Positions 51,697 through 59,931 of a stretch of 64,000 nucleotides of DNA are shown in pieces. Positions within the stretch are counted from its first letter, which is position 1; each line of letters starts with the position of its first letter. The stretch is from positions 310,001 through 374,000 of the forward strand of contig NZ_JAUZQF010000011.1 in assembly GCF_030718205.1 (NCBI RefSeq). Reading direction: 5' to 3'. The stretch is from Nonomuraea turcica (GTDB lineage: Bacteria; Actinomycetota; Actinomycetes; Streptosporangiales; Streptosporangiaceae). The position numbers and the translations under genes were made by a program. Under the pieces are notes generated by a model that was not told the DNA's origin, did not search any database, and saw nothing but the letters and a program-made list of their open reading frames with translations.

Positions 51697-51822
51697 TGGG
51701 CCGCCTCCGGCGAAAGGTGCTGTTCGCTCACACTTCATTCTCACCCATGACCGGACCTGGACGGGCACACAACGGGGGATCCTCCGCCGACTCGGTGGAC
51801 TAATCGGGTAAGACTTGTAGGC

Positions 51823-53412
51823 GTGGAGGGTGGCTGGGAGCGGGCTCGTCAGATCACGCGGCGCGTAGGGCGTGGAGTCGCCGACGCGGGTCGCGTGACC
51901 GCGCGCGCCGGAAAAGCCACGGCCAGCGGCACCGCGCGGGCCGGCAAGGCCACTGCCAAGGGTGCGCAAAAAGTCGGCAAAGCGACGCGCCGGCTCACCT
52001 ATGCCAACGGCGCGGGCCGCACCGGGCTCGGCCGGCTGATCGAGCTGTCGGCCGGCAACAGCGCCAGTGACGCGCTGGTGACGGTGGCGCTGGCGAGCAC
52101 GGTGTTCTTCGGCGTGCCCGTCGGCGAGGCCCGCGGCTCGGTCGCGCTCTACCTGGTCATCACGATGTTGCCGTTCGCGCTGCTGGCGCCGTTCGTGGGG
52201 CCGATACTCGACAGGTTCAGGTCGGGGCGGCGTTATGTGATGGCGGGCACGTTGTTCGGGCGGGGTCTGCTGTGCTTCGCGATGGCCGCGGCGGTCGGTC
52301 CCGGCGACCTTCCGACGTTGTTCATCGGGGCGCTGGGCGTGCTGGTGTTGTCGAAGGCGTACAACGTGTCACGGGCGGCGATCATGCCGAACGTGCTGCC
52401 CGCCGACATCACGCTGGTGTCGGCGAACGCGCGGGTGGCGCTGTTCACGCTGGTCTCGGCGGGAGTGGCGGTGCCCGTGGGGGCGGGCTTGACCGCGTGG
52501 CTGGGCAGCGCGGCGGTGCTGCGCATCGCGATGGTGGCCTTCCTGCTGCTCGGCGTCGTCGCCGTACGCCTGCCGCGCCATGTCGACTCCCCTGACCTGG
52601 AGGAAGAGGGGGCCCAGCCGTCCCGCTGGCGCACCCTGTTCAACGTCGGCCCCGCGGTCGCCGAGGCGGTCTGGGCGAACGTGGCCATCCGCGTCTTCTC
52701 GGGCTTCCTGCTGTTCTTCCTGCTGTTCCTGGTGCAGGACAAGGCGGTGCCGTGGCTGGCGGTGAACCAGGCGTGGGCGCAAGATCCGTTCTTCGACATC
52801 CCCAAGACGATCGCGCTGCTGGCGGCGGCGGCCGGGCTGGGCGGCCTGGTGGGCGCGGCCGTGGCCAACTGGACGCGTAACCACGCCCCTCAGCTGATCG
52901 TGCTGGTCACGCTGGCCGTGACCGTTGCGACGACCATCGTGACCGCGATCTTCTTCGGGCTGTGGGCGGCGCTGGCGATCTCCTTCGTCACGGCGTTCGC
53001 ACAGGAATTGGGCAAGCTCGCGCTCGACGCGATCGTGCAGCGGGAGATCGGCGAGGAGGTGCGCTCGTCCACGTTCGGCGTGGTCGAGGCGGTGCTGCAG
53101 CTCGCCTGGGTGTTCGGCGGCCTGGTCGGGCTGGTGCTCTCGCTGGCCCAGAGCAGCCTGGCCGGGCTGATCACGCTGGCCGTCGCGCTGACCGCCGCAC
53201 TCGGCTGGCTGCTGATCGCCAGGAGGAAGCGGGTACGCGCCACCAAGGCCAAGCTGGCCAGGCAGCGGGCCGAGGCCGAGACGGATGAGCAGGACCCGCG
53301 GTGGTCCCAGCCGCATGACCACGACCCGCGACCGGCGGAGACGGATGACCACGATCAGCGGCGAGGCGACACGCTGGACTCGACCAAACCGCTGACCAAC
53401 CCCTTCGGCTGA
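51823..53412 (+). CDS. MFS transporter with a basic N-terminal extension
   Basis: The 529-residue protein is a 12-helix MFS transporter from about residue 70 to 470 ('GNSASDALVTVALASTVFFG', 'GPILDRFRSGRRYVMAG'). It is preceded by a 60-residue Lys/Ala/Arg/Thr-rich segment with repeats of the type 'ARAGKATA', similar in composition to histone H1 tails, and followed by an acidic His/Asp-rich tail ('HDHDPRPAETDDHDQ'). The extensions should be cytosolic. It lies in the conserved DUF3027 neighbourhood. A hairpin terminator follows. Confidence 0.88.
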   Translation: MEGGWERARQITRRVGRGVADAGRVTARAGKATASGTARAGKATAKGAQKVGKATRRLTYANGAGRTGLGRLIELSAGNSASDALVTVALASTVFFGVPVGEARGSVALYLVITMLPFALLAPFVGPILDRFRSGRRYVMAGTLFGRGLLCFAMAAAVGPGDLPTLFIGALGVLVLSKAYNVSRAAIMPNVLPADITLVSANARVALFTLVSAGVAVPVGAGLTAWLGSAAVLRIAMVAFLLLGVVAVRLPRHVDSPDLEEEGAQPSRWRTLFNVGPAVAEAVWANVAIRVFSGFLLFFLLFLVQDKAVPWLAVNQAWAQDPFFDIPKTIALLAAAAGLGGLVGAAVANWTRNHAPQLIVLVTLAVTVATTIVTAIFFGLWAALAISFVTAFAQELGKLALDAIVQREIGEEVRSSTFGVVEAVLQLAWVFGGLVGLVLSLAQSSLAGLITLAVALTAALGWLLIARRKRVRATKAKLARQRAEAETDEQDPRWSQPHDHDPRPAETDDHDQRRGDTLDSTKPLTNPFG

Positions 53413-53425
53413 GCAACTCGCGGTC

Positions 53426-53455
53426 AGGCCGCGGCCGGTGACCCACCCGCGGCCT
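53426..53455. terminator. Bidirectional hairpin terminator
   Basis: AGGCCGCGG (53426-53434) and CCGCGGCCT (53447-53455) form a perfect 9-bp stem with a 12-nt loop between the convergent MFS and cold-shock genes. It lies 14 bp after one stop and 12 bp after the other, so it can serve both. Confidence 0.6.
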
Positions 53456-53466
53456 CGGTTCGGCCC

Positions 53467-53862
53467 TTACGCGTCGAGGTCGTCGGCGACGGCCCTCAGC
53501 ACCTGCGCGATCTTCTTGGCGTGCGCCGCGTCCGGATGCTTGCCCCGCTGATACGAGGTCGAGATCTCATCGAGCAACTTGATCAGATCCTCGACGATGA
53601 CGACCATCTCGTCCGGCTTCTTCCGCTTGGCCTTGGGCTTGGGCTTGGCCAGGGTCGGTGGCTGCTCCAGGATCCTGACGGAGAGCGCCTGCTGGCCGCG
53701 GCGGCCCTCGGCCACCCCGAACTCGACCTTTTGGCCGGGCTTGAGCGGGCCTGCGCCGGTGGGCAGCGCGGAGGAATGCACGAAGACCTCACCGCCGTCG
53801 TCGCGGGTGAGGAAGCCGAAACCCTTGTCGGCGTCGTACCACTTGACCTTGCCACTCGGCAC
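53467..53862 (-). CDS. Cold-shock domain protein with C-terminal extension
   Basis: The 131-residue protein has a cold-shock domain in residues 2-66 with RNP-1 'KGFGFL' and RNP-2 'VFVHSS', followed by a Lys/Pro-rich linker ('KPKPKAKRKKP') and a helical tail of about 50 residues. Small Csp proteins are 67 residues, so this is the extended form found in actinobacteria. It should bind single-stranded nucleic acid in the cytosol. Start is GTG 53862 with GAGG eight bases upstream; the frame stays open upstream but has no cold-shock sequence. Confidence 0.92.
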   Translation of the reverse strand: MPSGKVKWYDADKGFGFLTRDDGGEVFVHSSALPTGAGPLKPGQKVEFGVAEGRRGQQALSVRILEQPPTLAKPKPKAKRKKPDEMVVIVEDLIKLLDEISTSYQRGKHPDAAHAKKIAQVLRAVADDLDA

Positions 53863-53951
53863 AGGAGGACCTCGTTCAAACAGTCGAAAAGCTGGATGGA
53901 TGTAGGTTATGCCCCGATGAGCGCTGGAGCGAGCGCATAAAGGCCGGTGAA

Positions 53952-54572
53952 TTACCGGAGTTCGTCGCGCTGGGACCAACCGGTGTACCACGTGGCGAAT
54001 TCGGTCAGGTCAGACAGGGCCACATCGGCTCCGTGCTCACGCAGCTCTCCCACGGTGTAGGGACCGGTCGCGACGGCCACGCTCACGGCGCCGCCCGCGC
54101 GCGCCGCCTCGATGTCCGCGACATGGTCACCAACATAAGCCGCCGCGCCGAACCGCGCGAGCGCCGATCCCTTGTCCGCGCCGAAAAGCGAGCCGACCAC
54201 CTCGTCCACGACCAGGCCGAGCGTCTCGACCGTGCCGACGGCGTCCCGCGGGTTCTTACCGGTCACCACGATGACCCGGCCGCCGGCCGCGCGTACGGCG
54301 GCGATCGCGTCGTATGCCCCCGCCATGGCGGTGTGCACCGGAACCCCCATTTCAGGATAGATCTCCCGATACAGGTCCGCCGCCGCGGCGACCTCCTCAG
54401 CCGGCAGCCAGTTGGCCAGCTCGACCTCCAGCGGCGGCCCCAGCCGCGAGACGACGGCCGCGCTGTCGATCGGCACCCCCAACCGCACGGAGAGCTCGTC
54501 GAAGACCGCCGCGATGCCCACCCGCGTATCCGCCAATGTCATGTCCAGGTCGAATCCCACCGAAGTCGTCAC
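53952..54572 (-). CDS. HAD-superfamily phosphatase (phosphoglycolate phosphatase-like)
   Basis: The 206-residue protein has the four HAD motifs: 'FDLDMTLADT' (nucleophile Asp8, Asp10), 'VVTGKNPRDAV' (Ser/Thr motif II), a Lys in 'GADKGSAL', and 'YVGDHVADIEAARAGG' (acidic motif IV). The small helical cap after residue 20 fits the Gph-like subgroup. Start is ATG 54572. The substrate is unknown. It lies upstream of the cold-shock gene on the same strand, about 90 bp away. Confidence 0.92.
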   Translation of the reverse strand: MTTSVGFDLDMTLADTRVGIAAVFDELSVRLGVPIDSAAVVSRLGPPLEVELANWLPAEEVAAAADLYREIYPEMGVPVHTAMAGAYDAIAAVRAAGGRVIVVTGKNPRDAVGTVETLGLVVDEVVGSLFGADKGSALARFGAAAYVGDHVADIEAARAGGAVSVAVATGPYTVGELREHGADVALSDLTEFATWYTGWSQRDELR

Positions 54573-54672
54573 AGGTGCAGGATGCCAAACCCTCTTCTCC
54601 TCCGCATAACGCCCCTTGTTGTGGGACTGTTGGAATGGGAAGAAAGGAATTACTTATCGGAGAGGAGCGGTC

Positions 54673-55068
54673 GTGACCGACACCCCCAAACCGCCGCAGA
54701 CCGGAGATCGCCTCGTCGCCTCCTCCGCTCCCGCCCGCCCGCACAGGCCCGCGAGACACCTCGGGTCACCGGTCACCCCATGGCAGCGTGTCGTGTCGTC
54801 CCTGGCCACCCTGGTGCGGCTGGCCTCCAGGGTGGCGGCGCTCTCTCTCGTGCTGTACGCGCTGTTCACGGTCTTCCGGGCCAACCCCGCCAACGTCTGG
54901 TACCAGTTCGTCGAGTCGCTCGCCGCATCGCTGTCCCTGGGCCTGGCCAACCTGTTCCAGCTCGCCGAGCCACGCTGGACGACGCTCGTCAATTACGGAC
55001 TCGCCGCGGTCGTCTGGTTGATCATCGGCTCCGCCCTGGCGAGCCTGATCCGGCGCGCAGCTCCGTAA
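54673..55068 (+). CDS. Small membrane protein, unknown function
   Basis: The 131-residue protein has a Pro/Arg-rich cytosolic N-terminus of about 40 residues and three hydrophobic segments ('SLATLVRLASRVAALSLVLY', 'FVESLAASLSLGLANLFQL', 'LVNYGLAAVVWLIIGSALAS'). Start is GTG 54673 behind GGAGAGGAG. It lies 34 bp upstream of the TetR gene on the same strand. No family recognised. Confidence 0.75.
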   Translation: MTDTPKPPQTGDRLVASSAPARPHRPARHLGSPVTPWQRVVSSLATLVRLASRVAALSLVLYALFTVFRANPANVWYQFVESLAASLSLGLANLFQLAEPRWTTLVNYGLAAVVWLIIGSALASLIRRAAP

Positions 55069-55102
55069 CGACTACTCTCGATGCGGAGGTATCAGGATAG
55101 AC

Positions 55103-55720
55103 ATGACCAGATCTACCCGTGAGCGGATCATCGATGAGTCCCTGCGGCTGTTCGCCGAGCGGGGCTACTCCGCCACTTCCGTGGCCGAGATCGAGGCCGC
55201 CTCAGGGCTGTCTCCTGGCGCCGGTGGCCTCTACCGGCACTTCAAGTCCAAGTACGAGGTGCTCGCCGCGGCGATCAACGAGCACGCCGCCCGCACCAGG
55301 ACGCAGGTGGCCGAGAGCCTCGCCGAGCTGAGCGGCATGGAAGCCTCCGTGGATCTGGAAGAGCGCCTGTCGCTGCTCTGCCGGGCCGGGCTGGCCAAAG
55401 TACGCGAGGAGTCGGAGCTGACCCGGGTGTTCTTCCGCGACCTGAGCCAGTTCCCCGAGCTGGTGGCCGTCGTCCGCGAGGGGCTGCTGCAGCCCATGTT
55501 CGACGCGATCGTCACCTGGTTCCGCGCGCAGCCCGAATACCGCGACGCCAAACTCGACTGGACGGGCATCTCGGCGGTGCTCGGCGGCGCCGTCGTGCAT
55601 TACCGGCTGTTCCAGGAGACCGTGGGCGAGCTCCCCGGCCATGCGGAAAAGGACCAGTTCGTGGCGGCCTGGGTACGTCTGGCGGTCGGTCTGCTCCCGA
55701 GCCCGGCACCGGTCAGCTGA
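55103..55720 (+). CDS. TetR-family transcriptional regulator
   Basis: The 205-residue protein has the TetR helix-turn-helix in residues 5-55 ('RERIIDESLRLFAERGYSAT', 'LSPGAGGLYRHFKSKYEVLA') and a helical ligand-binding half. The first residues 'MTRSTRERII' are typical. It is probably co-transcribed with the preceding membrane protein. Its end overlaps the convergent membrane protein gene by 8 bp. Ligand and targets unknown. Confidence 0.94.
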   Translation: MTRSTRERIIDESLRLFAERGYSATSVAEIEAASGLSPGAGGLYRHFKSKYEVLAAAINEHAARTRTQVAESLAELSGMEASVDLEERLSLLCRAGLAKVREESELTRVFFRDLSQFPELVAVVREGLLQPMFDAIVTWFRAQPEYRDAKLDWTGISAVLGGAVVHYRLFQETVGELPGHAEKDQFVAAWVRLAVGLLPSPAPVS

Positions 55721-56570
55721 CATCGAGCAGCCGGTAGGCCAGCCACACCACGCCGATGCCCGTACCGATCATGAACATGATGCCGCTCACCGCCCAGAAC
55801 TGCGTCAGGAACGCGTTCAGCCCCGGCTCGCTCCCCACGCGCAGGCCGCCTATGAGCACCCCGCCGACCGAGTAGCCGAGCAGCGGCGCGCCCACCCCGA
55901 GGAACCGGTCACGCGGCGCCCAGCTCCCACTGAAGAGCACCACCACCGCGCCGCCCGCCCATACCACCAGCGGAATCGGGAAGATCGCCAGCAGCGGCAG
56001 GTCGAACGGCACCAGCAACGCCGCCACCACCAGGATCACCATCGAGGCCGTCTCGCGCGGGTGTTCTTTGACGATCGTCCTGGCGTCCCTGCCACCGGTG
56101 GCCATCGGGTTCGCGCTCGCCATGGCCGCCCGTCGCAGCCCCGCGAACGGCAGGCCCCTCCCGGGCGATCCGGCGAGCCGCTCCTCGGCGACCCTCCGGT
56201 ACGCCCGCACGCCGGGCGGCGTGTCCCGGTCGTCGACGATCGTGGGGAAACGCCGCGTGGCCGTCGGCCCCTCGGCGCCGCGCTGACCGGTGTCGGAAGC
56301 ACTGCCCGCTCCGCCAGCCCCCGCCTGCTCGGCGGCGGCAGCCTCGGCCAGCCTGCGGGCCTCGCGCTCGACCAGCGCCACCGGATCGCCGAACCTGGCC
56401 AGCACCTTCGCCACCTCGCGGGCGTTCTGGCTGCCGCCCCGCTCGACCTCGATCCTGGCCCGCAGCCGCCGGGCGAAGTCCAGCCGCTGGTCGGCCCGGA
56501 GCACGCCGTGGGCCGCGTCCGCGGCCTTGGACACGTAGTTCAGCACGAGCTGGTCCGCGCGCTCTATCAC
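55713..56570 (-). CDS. Integral membrane protein with an N-terminal helical domain
   Basis: The 285-residue protein has a soluble, charged N-terminus ('RADQLVLNYVSKAADAAHGV', 'FARRLRARIEVERGG', 'VLARFGDPVALVEREARRL') like the helical prefix domain of many actinobacterial membrane proteins. An Ala/Gly linker, then four membrane helices (from about residue 165, 'TASMVILVVAALLVPFDLPL') follow. GTG 56570 is preferred because it begins the conserved helical domain; ATG 56603 is also possible. It diverges from the helicase-related gene across about 40 bp. Function unknown. Confidence 0.75.
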   Translation of the reverse strand: MIERADQLVLNYVSKAADAAHGVLRADQRLDFARRLRARIEVERGGSQNAREVAKVLARFGDPVALVEREARRLAEAAAAEQAGAGGAGSASDTGQRGAEGPTATRRFPTIVDDRDTPPGVRAYRRVAEERLAGSPGRGLPFAGLRRAAMASANPMATGGRDARTIVKEHPRETASMVILVVAALLVPFDLPLLAIFPIPLVVWAGGAVVVLFSGSWAPRDRFLGVGAPLLGYSVGGVLIGGLRVGSEPGLNAFLTQFWAVSGIMFMIGTGIGVVWLAYRLLDVS

Positions 56571-56606
56571 GTCAAGCCATGCTGCCCCAATCAGGGGGGA
56601 CATACC

Positions 56607-58946
56607 ATGGCAACGATGGAGTTCACGGAGTGGATCAGGGGGCGTACCGACGAACAGCTGCGGGCGCTCGTTTCCGCGCGCCCTGAGTTGATCACTCCGG
56701 TGCCCGCTCATCTGGAAGGTTTGGCGTCGCGGGCGGCGAGCCCGTCGGCGGTCGGCAGGGCGCTCGACCGGCTCGACCGCTTCGCGCTCGCGGTCGTCGA
56801 GACGCTGGCCGTGCAGGACGGCCCGGTGCCGAAGGAACGCCTGCGCGAGCTCGTCGGTGCGGCCCTGGAGGACGGTGACGCCGAGCCCGGCCTGTCCACC
56901 GCGCTCGACAGGCTGTGCGACCTCGCCCTGGTCTACGGCACCGACGACGCGCTCGACCTCGGCCCCGGCGTGCGCAAGGTCCTGGAGGACCCGGCCGGCC
57001 TGGGCCCCAGGGCGGTGGACGCGTTCCGGCACCATCCGCCCGAGCAGCTCGACGAGATGGCCGACGACGTCGCCCCGGGCACCGCGGGCTCGGGCAAGGA
57101 GCGTCTGGCGGCCGCGCTGGCCGTCCCCGCCGCGCTGGTCGAGGAGGTGTCGCCCGGGGCCAGAGCGGCGCTCGACCAGCTCGCCTGGGGCCCGCCTGCG
57201 GGCCGCCTGCCCAACGCCAGGCGCGAGGTGCGCCGTGACACGGCCCGCTCCCCCATCGAGGAGCTGCTGGCCCGTGGCCTGCTGGCCGCGACCGGTGAGG
57301 AGAGCGTGACGCTGCCTCGCGAGGTCGGGCTCTACCTGCGTGGCGGGCGGGTGCACCGCGGCCTGCTGGCCGTGCCGCCGCCGCTCGAGGGGGCCGTACG
57401 CGACCGGCAGCTGGCCGACCGGACGGCGGCCGGGCAGGCGTTCTCGTTCGTCAGGGCGGTCGAGGAGCTCTGCGAGCGGTGGAGCATCGAGCCGCCGGGC
57501 GTGTTGCGTACCGGCGGGCTCGGCGTGCGGGACCTGAAGCGCACGGCAAGTGAGCTGGACCTGCCCGAGTGGGTGGCGGCCCTGGTCGTCGAGGTGGCGC
57601 ACGCGGCCGGGCTGGTCGCGGGCGGCGGCGGGGTGGACGGCGAATGGCTGCCGACCCCCGGCTATGACCTGTGGCGGGTCAGGGGTACCGCGGACCGGTG
57701 GGTGACGCTGGCCACCACATGGCTGCAGATGGACCGGGTGCCCGGATTGGTGGGCGAGCGGGACGAGCGGGACAGGCCGCTCAACGCCCTGCACACCGAC
57801 CTGCGCCGCTCGTCCGCGCCCGGCGTGCGGGCCGCCACGATGGGCGTGCTGGCGGCGGCGCCGGGCCTGGCGCCCGCGCGCGACTCCGTGCTGGAACGGC
57901 TGGCCTGGGAGCAACCACGCCGCCGCGGCCCGCTGCGCGAGCAGCTGATCGAGTTCGCGTTGCGGGAGGCCGAGCAGGTCGGCGTGACCGGCCTGGGCGC
58001 GCTGTCCGGGCACGGGCGGGCGCTGATCGAGGGCGGGGACGCCCCGGGGTTGCTCGCGCCGCTGCTGCCCGAGCCCGTCGATCACGTGCTGCTCCAGGCG
58101 GACCTGACCGCGGTCGCGCCGGGGCCGCTCACGAGCGAGCTCAACCGCTGGATGACGCTCACCGCCGACGTCGAGTCGAAGGGCGGGGCCACGGTCTACC
58201 GGTTCAGCGAGGGGTCCATCCGGCGGGCACTGGACGCCGGGCACGGGGGCGAGGAGCTGGTGGCCATGCTGGCCCGGCACTCGGCCACGCCGGTGCCCCA
58301 GGCGCTGTCCTACCTGGTGACCGACGTGGCGCGACGGCACGGACGCATCCGCGTGGGCACCGCGAGCGCGTACATCCGCTGCGACGACCCCGCGCTGCTC
58401 GACCAGATCACCGCCGACCGCCGCTCGGCGGCATTGCGCTTGCGCAGGCTCGCGCCGACCGTGATCGCCTCACGCTCGTCCAGGGCGGCGCTGGTGGACT
58501 CGCTGCGCGCGATGGGGTACGCGCCCGTGGCCGAGTCGCTCGACGGCGACGTGATCATCTCCCAGCTCGACAGCCGCCGCACCGAGGCTGCGCCGCCGGT
58601 CCGCACCATGGCCGCGGCCAACGGCATCGACCTCGAGGTGGTCGCGGCGGCCGTCCGCGCGTTGCGGGCAGGCGACGCGGCGCACCTGGCGCGGCGCGAG
58701 CCCGTGGACGCCCCGAACGGCCGAGTGCCGCGCGGGCCCGCGACCGCCACCATCTCGGCCCTGCAGGAGGCCATCAAGCAGGGCGTACGCGTGTGGATCG
58801 GCTACCTCGACTCGCAGGGCAACGCGACCTCGCGCATCCTGGAGCCGGCCAGGATGGAGGGCGGCTACCTGACCGCGTACGACGAGACCAGGGCCGCCGT
58901 CCACCGCTTCGCCCTGCACCGCATCACGGGCGTGGCAGGCCTCTAG
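56607..58946 (+). CDS. Helicase-associated-domain protein (XPB-like Helicase_C_3 type)
   Basis: The 779-residue protein lacks a Walker A motor but carries the XPB/Ssl2-associated region found in actinobacteria: 'DHVLLQADLTAVAPGPLTSE', 'WMTLTADVESKGGATVYRFS' and 'AYIRCDDPALLDQITADRRS' (from about residue 490). The N-terminal half is winged-helix-like. A C-terminal domain ends 'YLTAYDETRAAVHRFALHRI', similar to the WYL-type effector fold. A complete XPB helicase is encoded 5 kb downstream on the same strand, so the two may work together in DNA repair. Start ATG 56607 with AGGGGGG upstream. Confidence 0.85.
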   Translation: MATMEFTEWIRGRTDEQLRALVSARPELITPVPAHLEGLASRAASPSAVGRALDRLDRFALAVVETLAVQDGPVPKERLRELVGAALEDGDAEPGLSTALDRLCDLALVYGTDDALDLGPGVRKVLEDPAGLGPRAVDAFRHHPPEQLDEMADDVAPGTAGSGKERLAAALAVPAALVEEVSPGARAALDQLAWGPPAGRLPNARREVRRDTARSPIEELLARGLLAATGEESVTLPREVGLYLRGGRVHRGLLAVPPPLEGAVRDRQLADRTAAGQAFSFVRAVEELCERWSIEPPGVLRTGGLGVRDLKRTASELDLPEWVAALVVEVAHAAGLVAGGGGVDGEWLPTPGYDLWRVRGTADRWVTLATTWLQMDRVPGLVGERDERDRPLNALHTDLRRSSAPGVRAATMGVLAAAPGLAPARDSVLERLAWEQPRRRGPLREQLIEFALREAEQVGVTGLGALSGHGRALIEGGDAPGLLAPLLPEPVDHVLLQADLTAVAPGPLTSELNRWMTLTADVESKGGATVYRFSEGSIRRALDAGHGGEELVAMLARHSATPVPQALSYLVTDVARRHGRIRVGTASAYIRCDDPALLDQITADRRSAALRLRRLAPTVIASRSSRAALVDSLRAMGYAPVAESLDGDVIISQLDSRRTEAAPPVRTMAAANGIDLEVVAAAVRALRAGDAAHLARREPVDAPNGRVPRGPATATISALQEAIKQGVRVWIGYLDSQGNATSRILEPARMEGGYLTAYDETRAAVHRFALHRITGVAGL

Positions 58947-59616
58947 CGCCTTCGGCCGCCGGCTCCTCAGCCGGCGTCAGCCCGGCGGCCAGCCGCACGA
59001 CCTGCGCGGGCGTGGCCAGGGTCGGCGCCCGGTCCCTGGCCCGGGCGAGCACGTCGGGCGCCAGCCCGGCACGCAGGTCGTACGTGCTCAGGCACAGGTC
59101 GAACAGCTCGCCGGGATCGGGCGCACCCCACGCCTGCTCCACCTCGACGGCCTGGGAGGGGGCGCCGTTCCTGGTGATGACCAGGTATGAGCCGAGCTCG
59201 GCCAGCTTGCGTGCCAGGTTGACCAGCTCGGTCCTGTCGGTGCTGACGGCGATCCAGTCGTGCAGCAGGTACGCCCTGCCGGGCGCGTACTCGGTCCTGG
59301 AGAGGAGCTCGCCGGCGGTCCCGGCCGGCGACAGGACCGTGATCGTCCCCTCGGCCAATGACATGCGTGACAGCAGGGCGATGCCCCCTAGGCGTTTGCC
59401 CGTCTCCTCCTCGCCCACCAGGACGAGCAAGTGATGCGCGGCCAGTCGGCGAACCGCGTCGGCGAAGCAGGGCGGCTCCAAGTAGGACCGCAGGAGGATG
59501 TCGGCCTCCCTCCGGGTCAGGTCTCTGGTGACCGGTCTGACCTTCACCCCTAACCGGTCGGAGATGTGCGTTATGTAGTCGAGGTCGATCTCGCCCGCTT
59601 CAGGCGTATCGGTCAC
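58924..59616 (-). CDS. Short NTPase-like protein with a degenerate P-loop
   Basis: The 230-residue protein has 'RSYLEPPCFADAVRRLAAHH' followed by 'LLVLVGEEETGKRLGGIALL'. That is the layout of actinobacterial STAND-like NTPases, but the P-loop is unusual (GEEETGKR). Downstream 'YLLHDWIAVST' and 'GSYLVITRNG' resemble Walker B and sensor strands. It ends where longer relatives continue, so it may be truncated. GTG 59616 is chosen because GAGGTGA lies upstream; GTG 59625 is an alternative. The C-terminus overlaps the helicase-related gene by 23 bp. Confidence 0.65.
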   Translation of the reverse strand: MTDTPEAGEIDLDYITHISDRLGVKVRPVTRDLTRREADILLRSYLEPPCFADAVRRLAAHHLLVLVGEEETGKRLGGIALLSRMSLAEGTITVLSPAGTAGELLSRTEYAPGRAYLLHDWIAVSTDRTELVNLARKLAELGSYLVITRNGAPSQAVEVEQAWGAPDPGELFDLCLSTYDLRAGLAPDVLARARDRAPTLATPAQVVRLAAGLTPAEEPAAEGARGLPRP

Positions 59617-59662
59617 GAAAGTCACCTCGGTGCTAACGAGAAAATTTCCTACAGAAAAATTC

Positions 59663-59692
59663 TTGACCCAACGAGTTTCTTCTTTTTATACG
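59663..59692 (+). promoter_or_regulatory. Sigma-70-like promoter in the AT-rich patch
   Basis: TTGACC (59663-59668) and TATACG (59687-59692) are 18 bp apart, an unusually good housekeeping promoter match for this genome. Transcription would start near 59699 and run toward the acyl-CoA ligase gene, leaving a leader of about 230 nt that includes the inverted repeat at 59770. The region 59617-59931 is otherwise without a gene I can support. Confidence 0.5.
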
Positions 59693-59769
59693 AGAGAGTT
59701 GCACTGCGTAACCATGCCGCCTGACCAGGCACTTCGCGCGTTTCTCGCATCCAGGGCCACTCACGCTCC

Positions 59770-59799
59770 CCTAGATCTTCCACCTTTACATGATCTAGG
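59770..59799. promoter_or_regulatory. 8-bp inverted repeat in the acyl-CoA ligase leader
   Basis: CCTAGATC (59770-59777) and GATCTAGG (59792-59799) are perfect arms with a 14-nt AT-rich spacer. The tetranucleotide CTAG is normally rare in such genomes, and each arm has one. This could be a repressor site 130 bp before the ligase start, or an RNA hairpin in its leader. Confidence 0.5.
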
Positions 59800-59931
59800 A
59801 CCACAAGAAAACACGAACGGCTGCAGAAGCAGATTTATATCTATTTACCGTGTAGTCGCGCACCGCCCACAATGACTAGTCAAGCCGGCCGAGGGTTGAC
59901 GGCGCGTCCCCCGTCGCATCAGGTTGGGCAT

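Noticed and set aside
55713..58340. Extension of the minus-strand membrane protein to 875 residues
   Set aside because: The extra N-terminal part lies opposite the helicase-related gene and is low-complexity; the real N-terminus is near 56570.
59630..59875. 81-codon plus-strand frame in the AT-rich island
   Set aside because: No ribosome-binding site, no domain, and it overlaps the promoter and inverted repeat; probably leader RNA.
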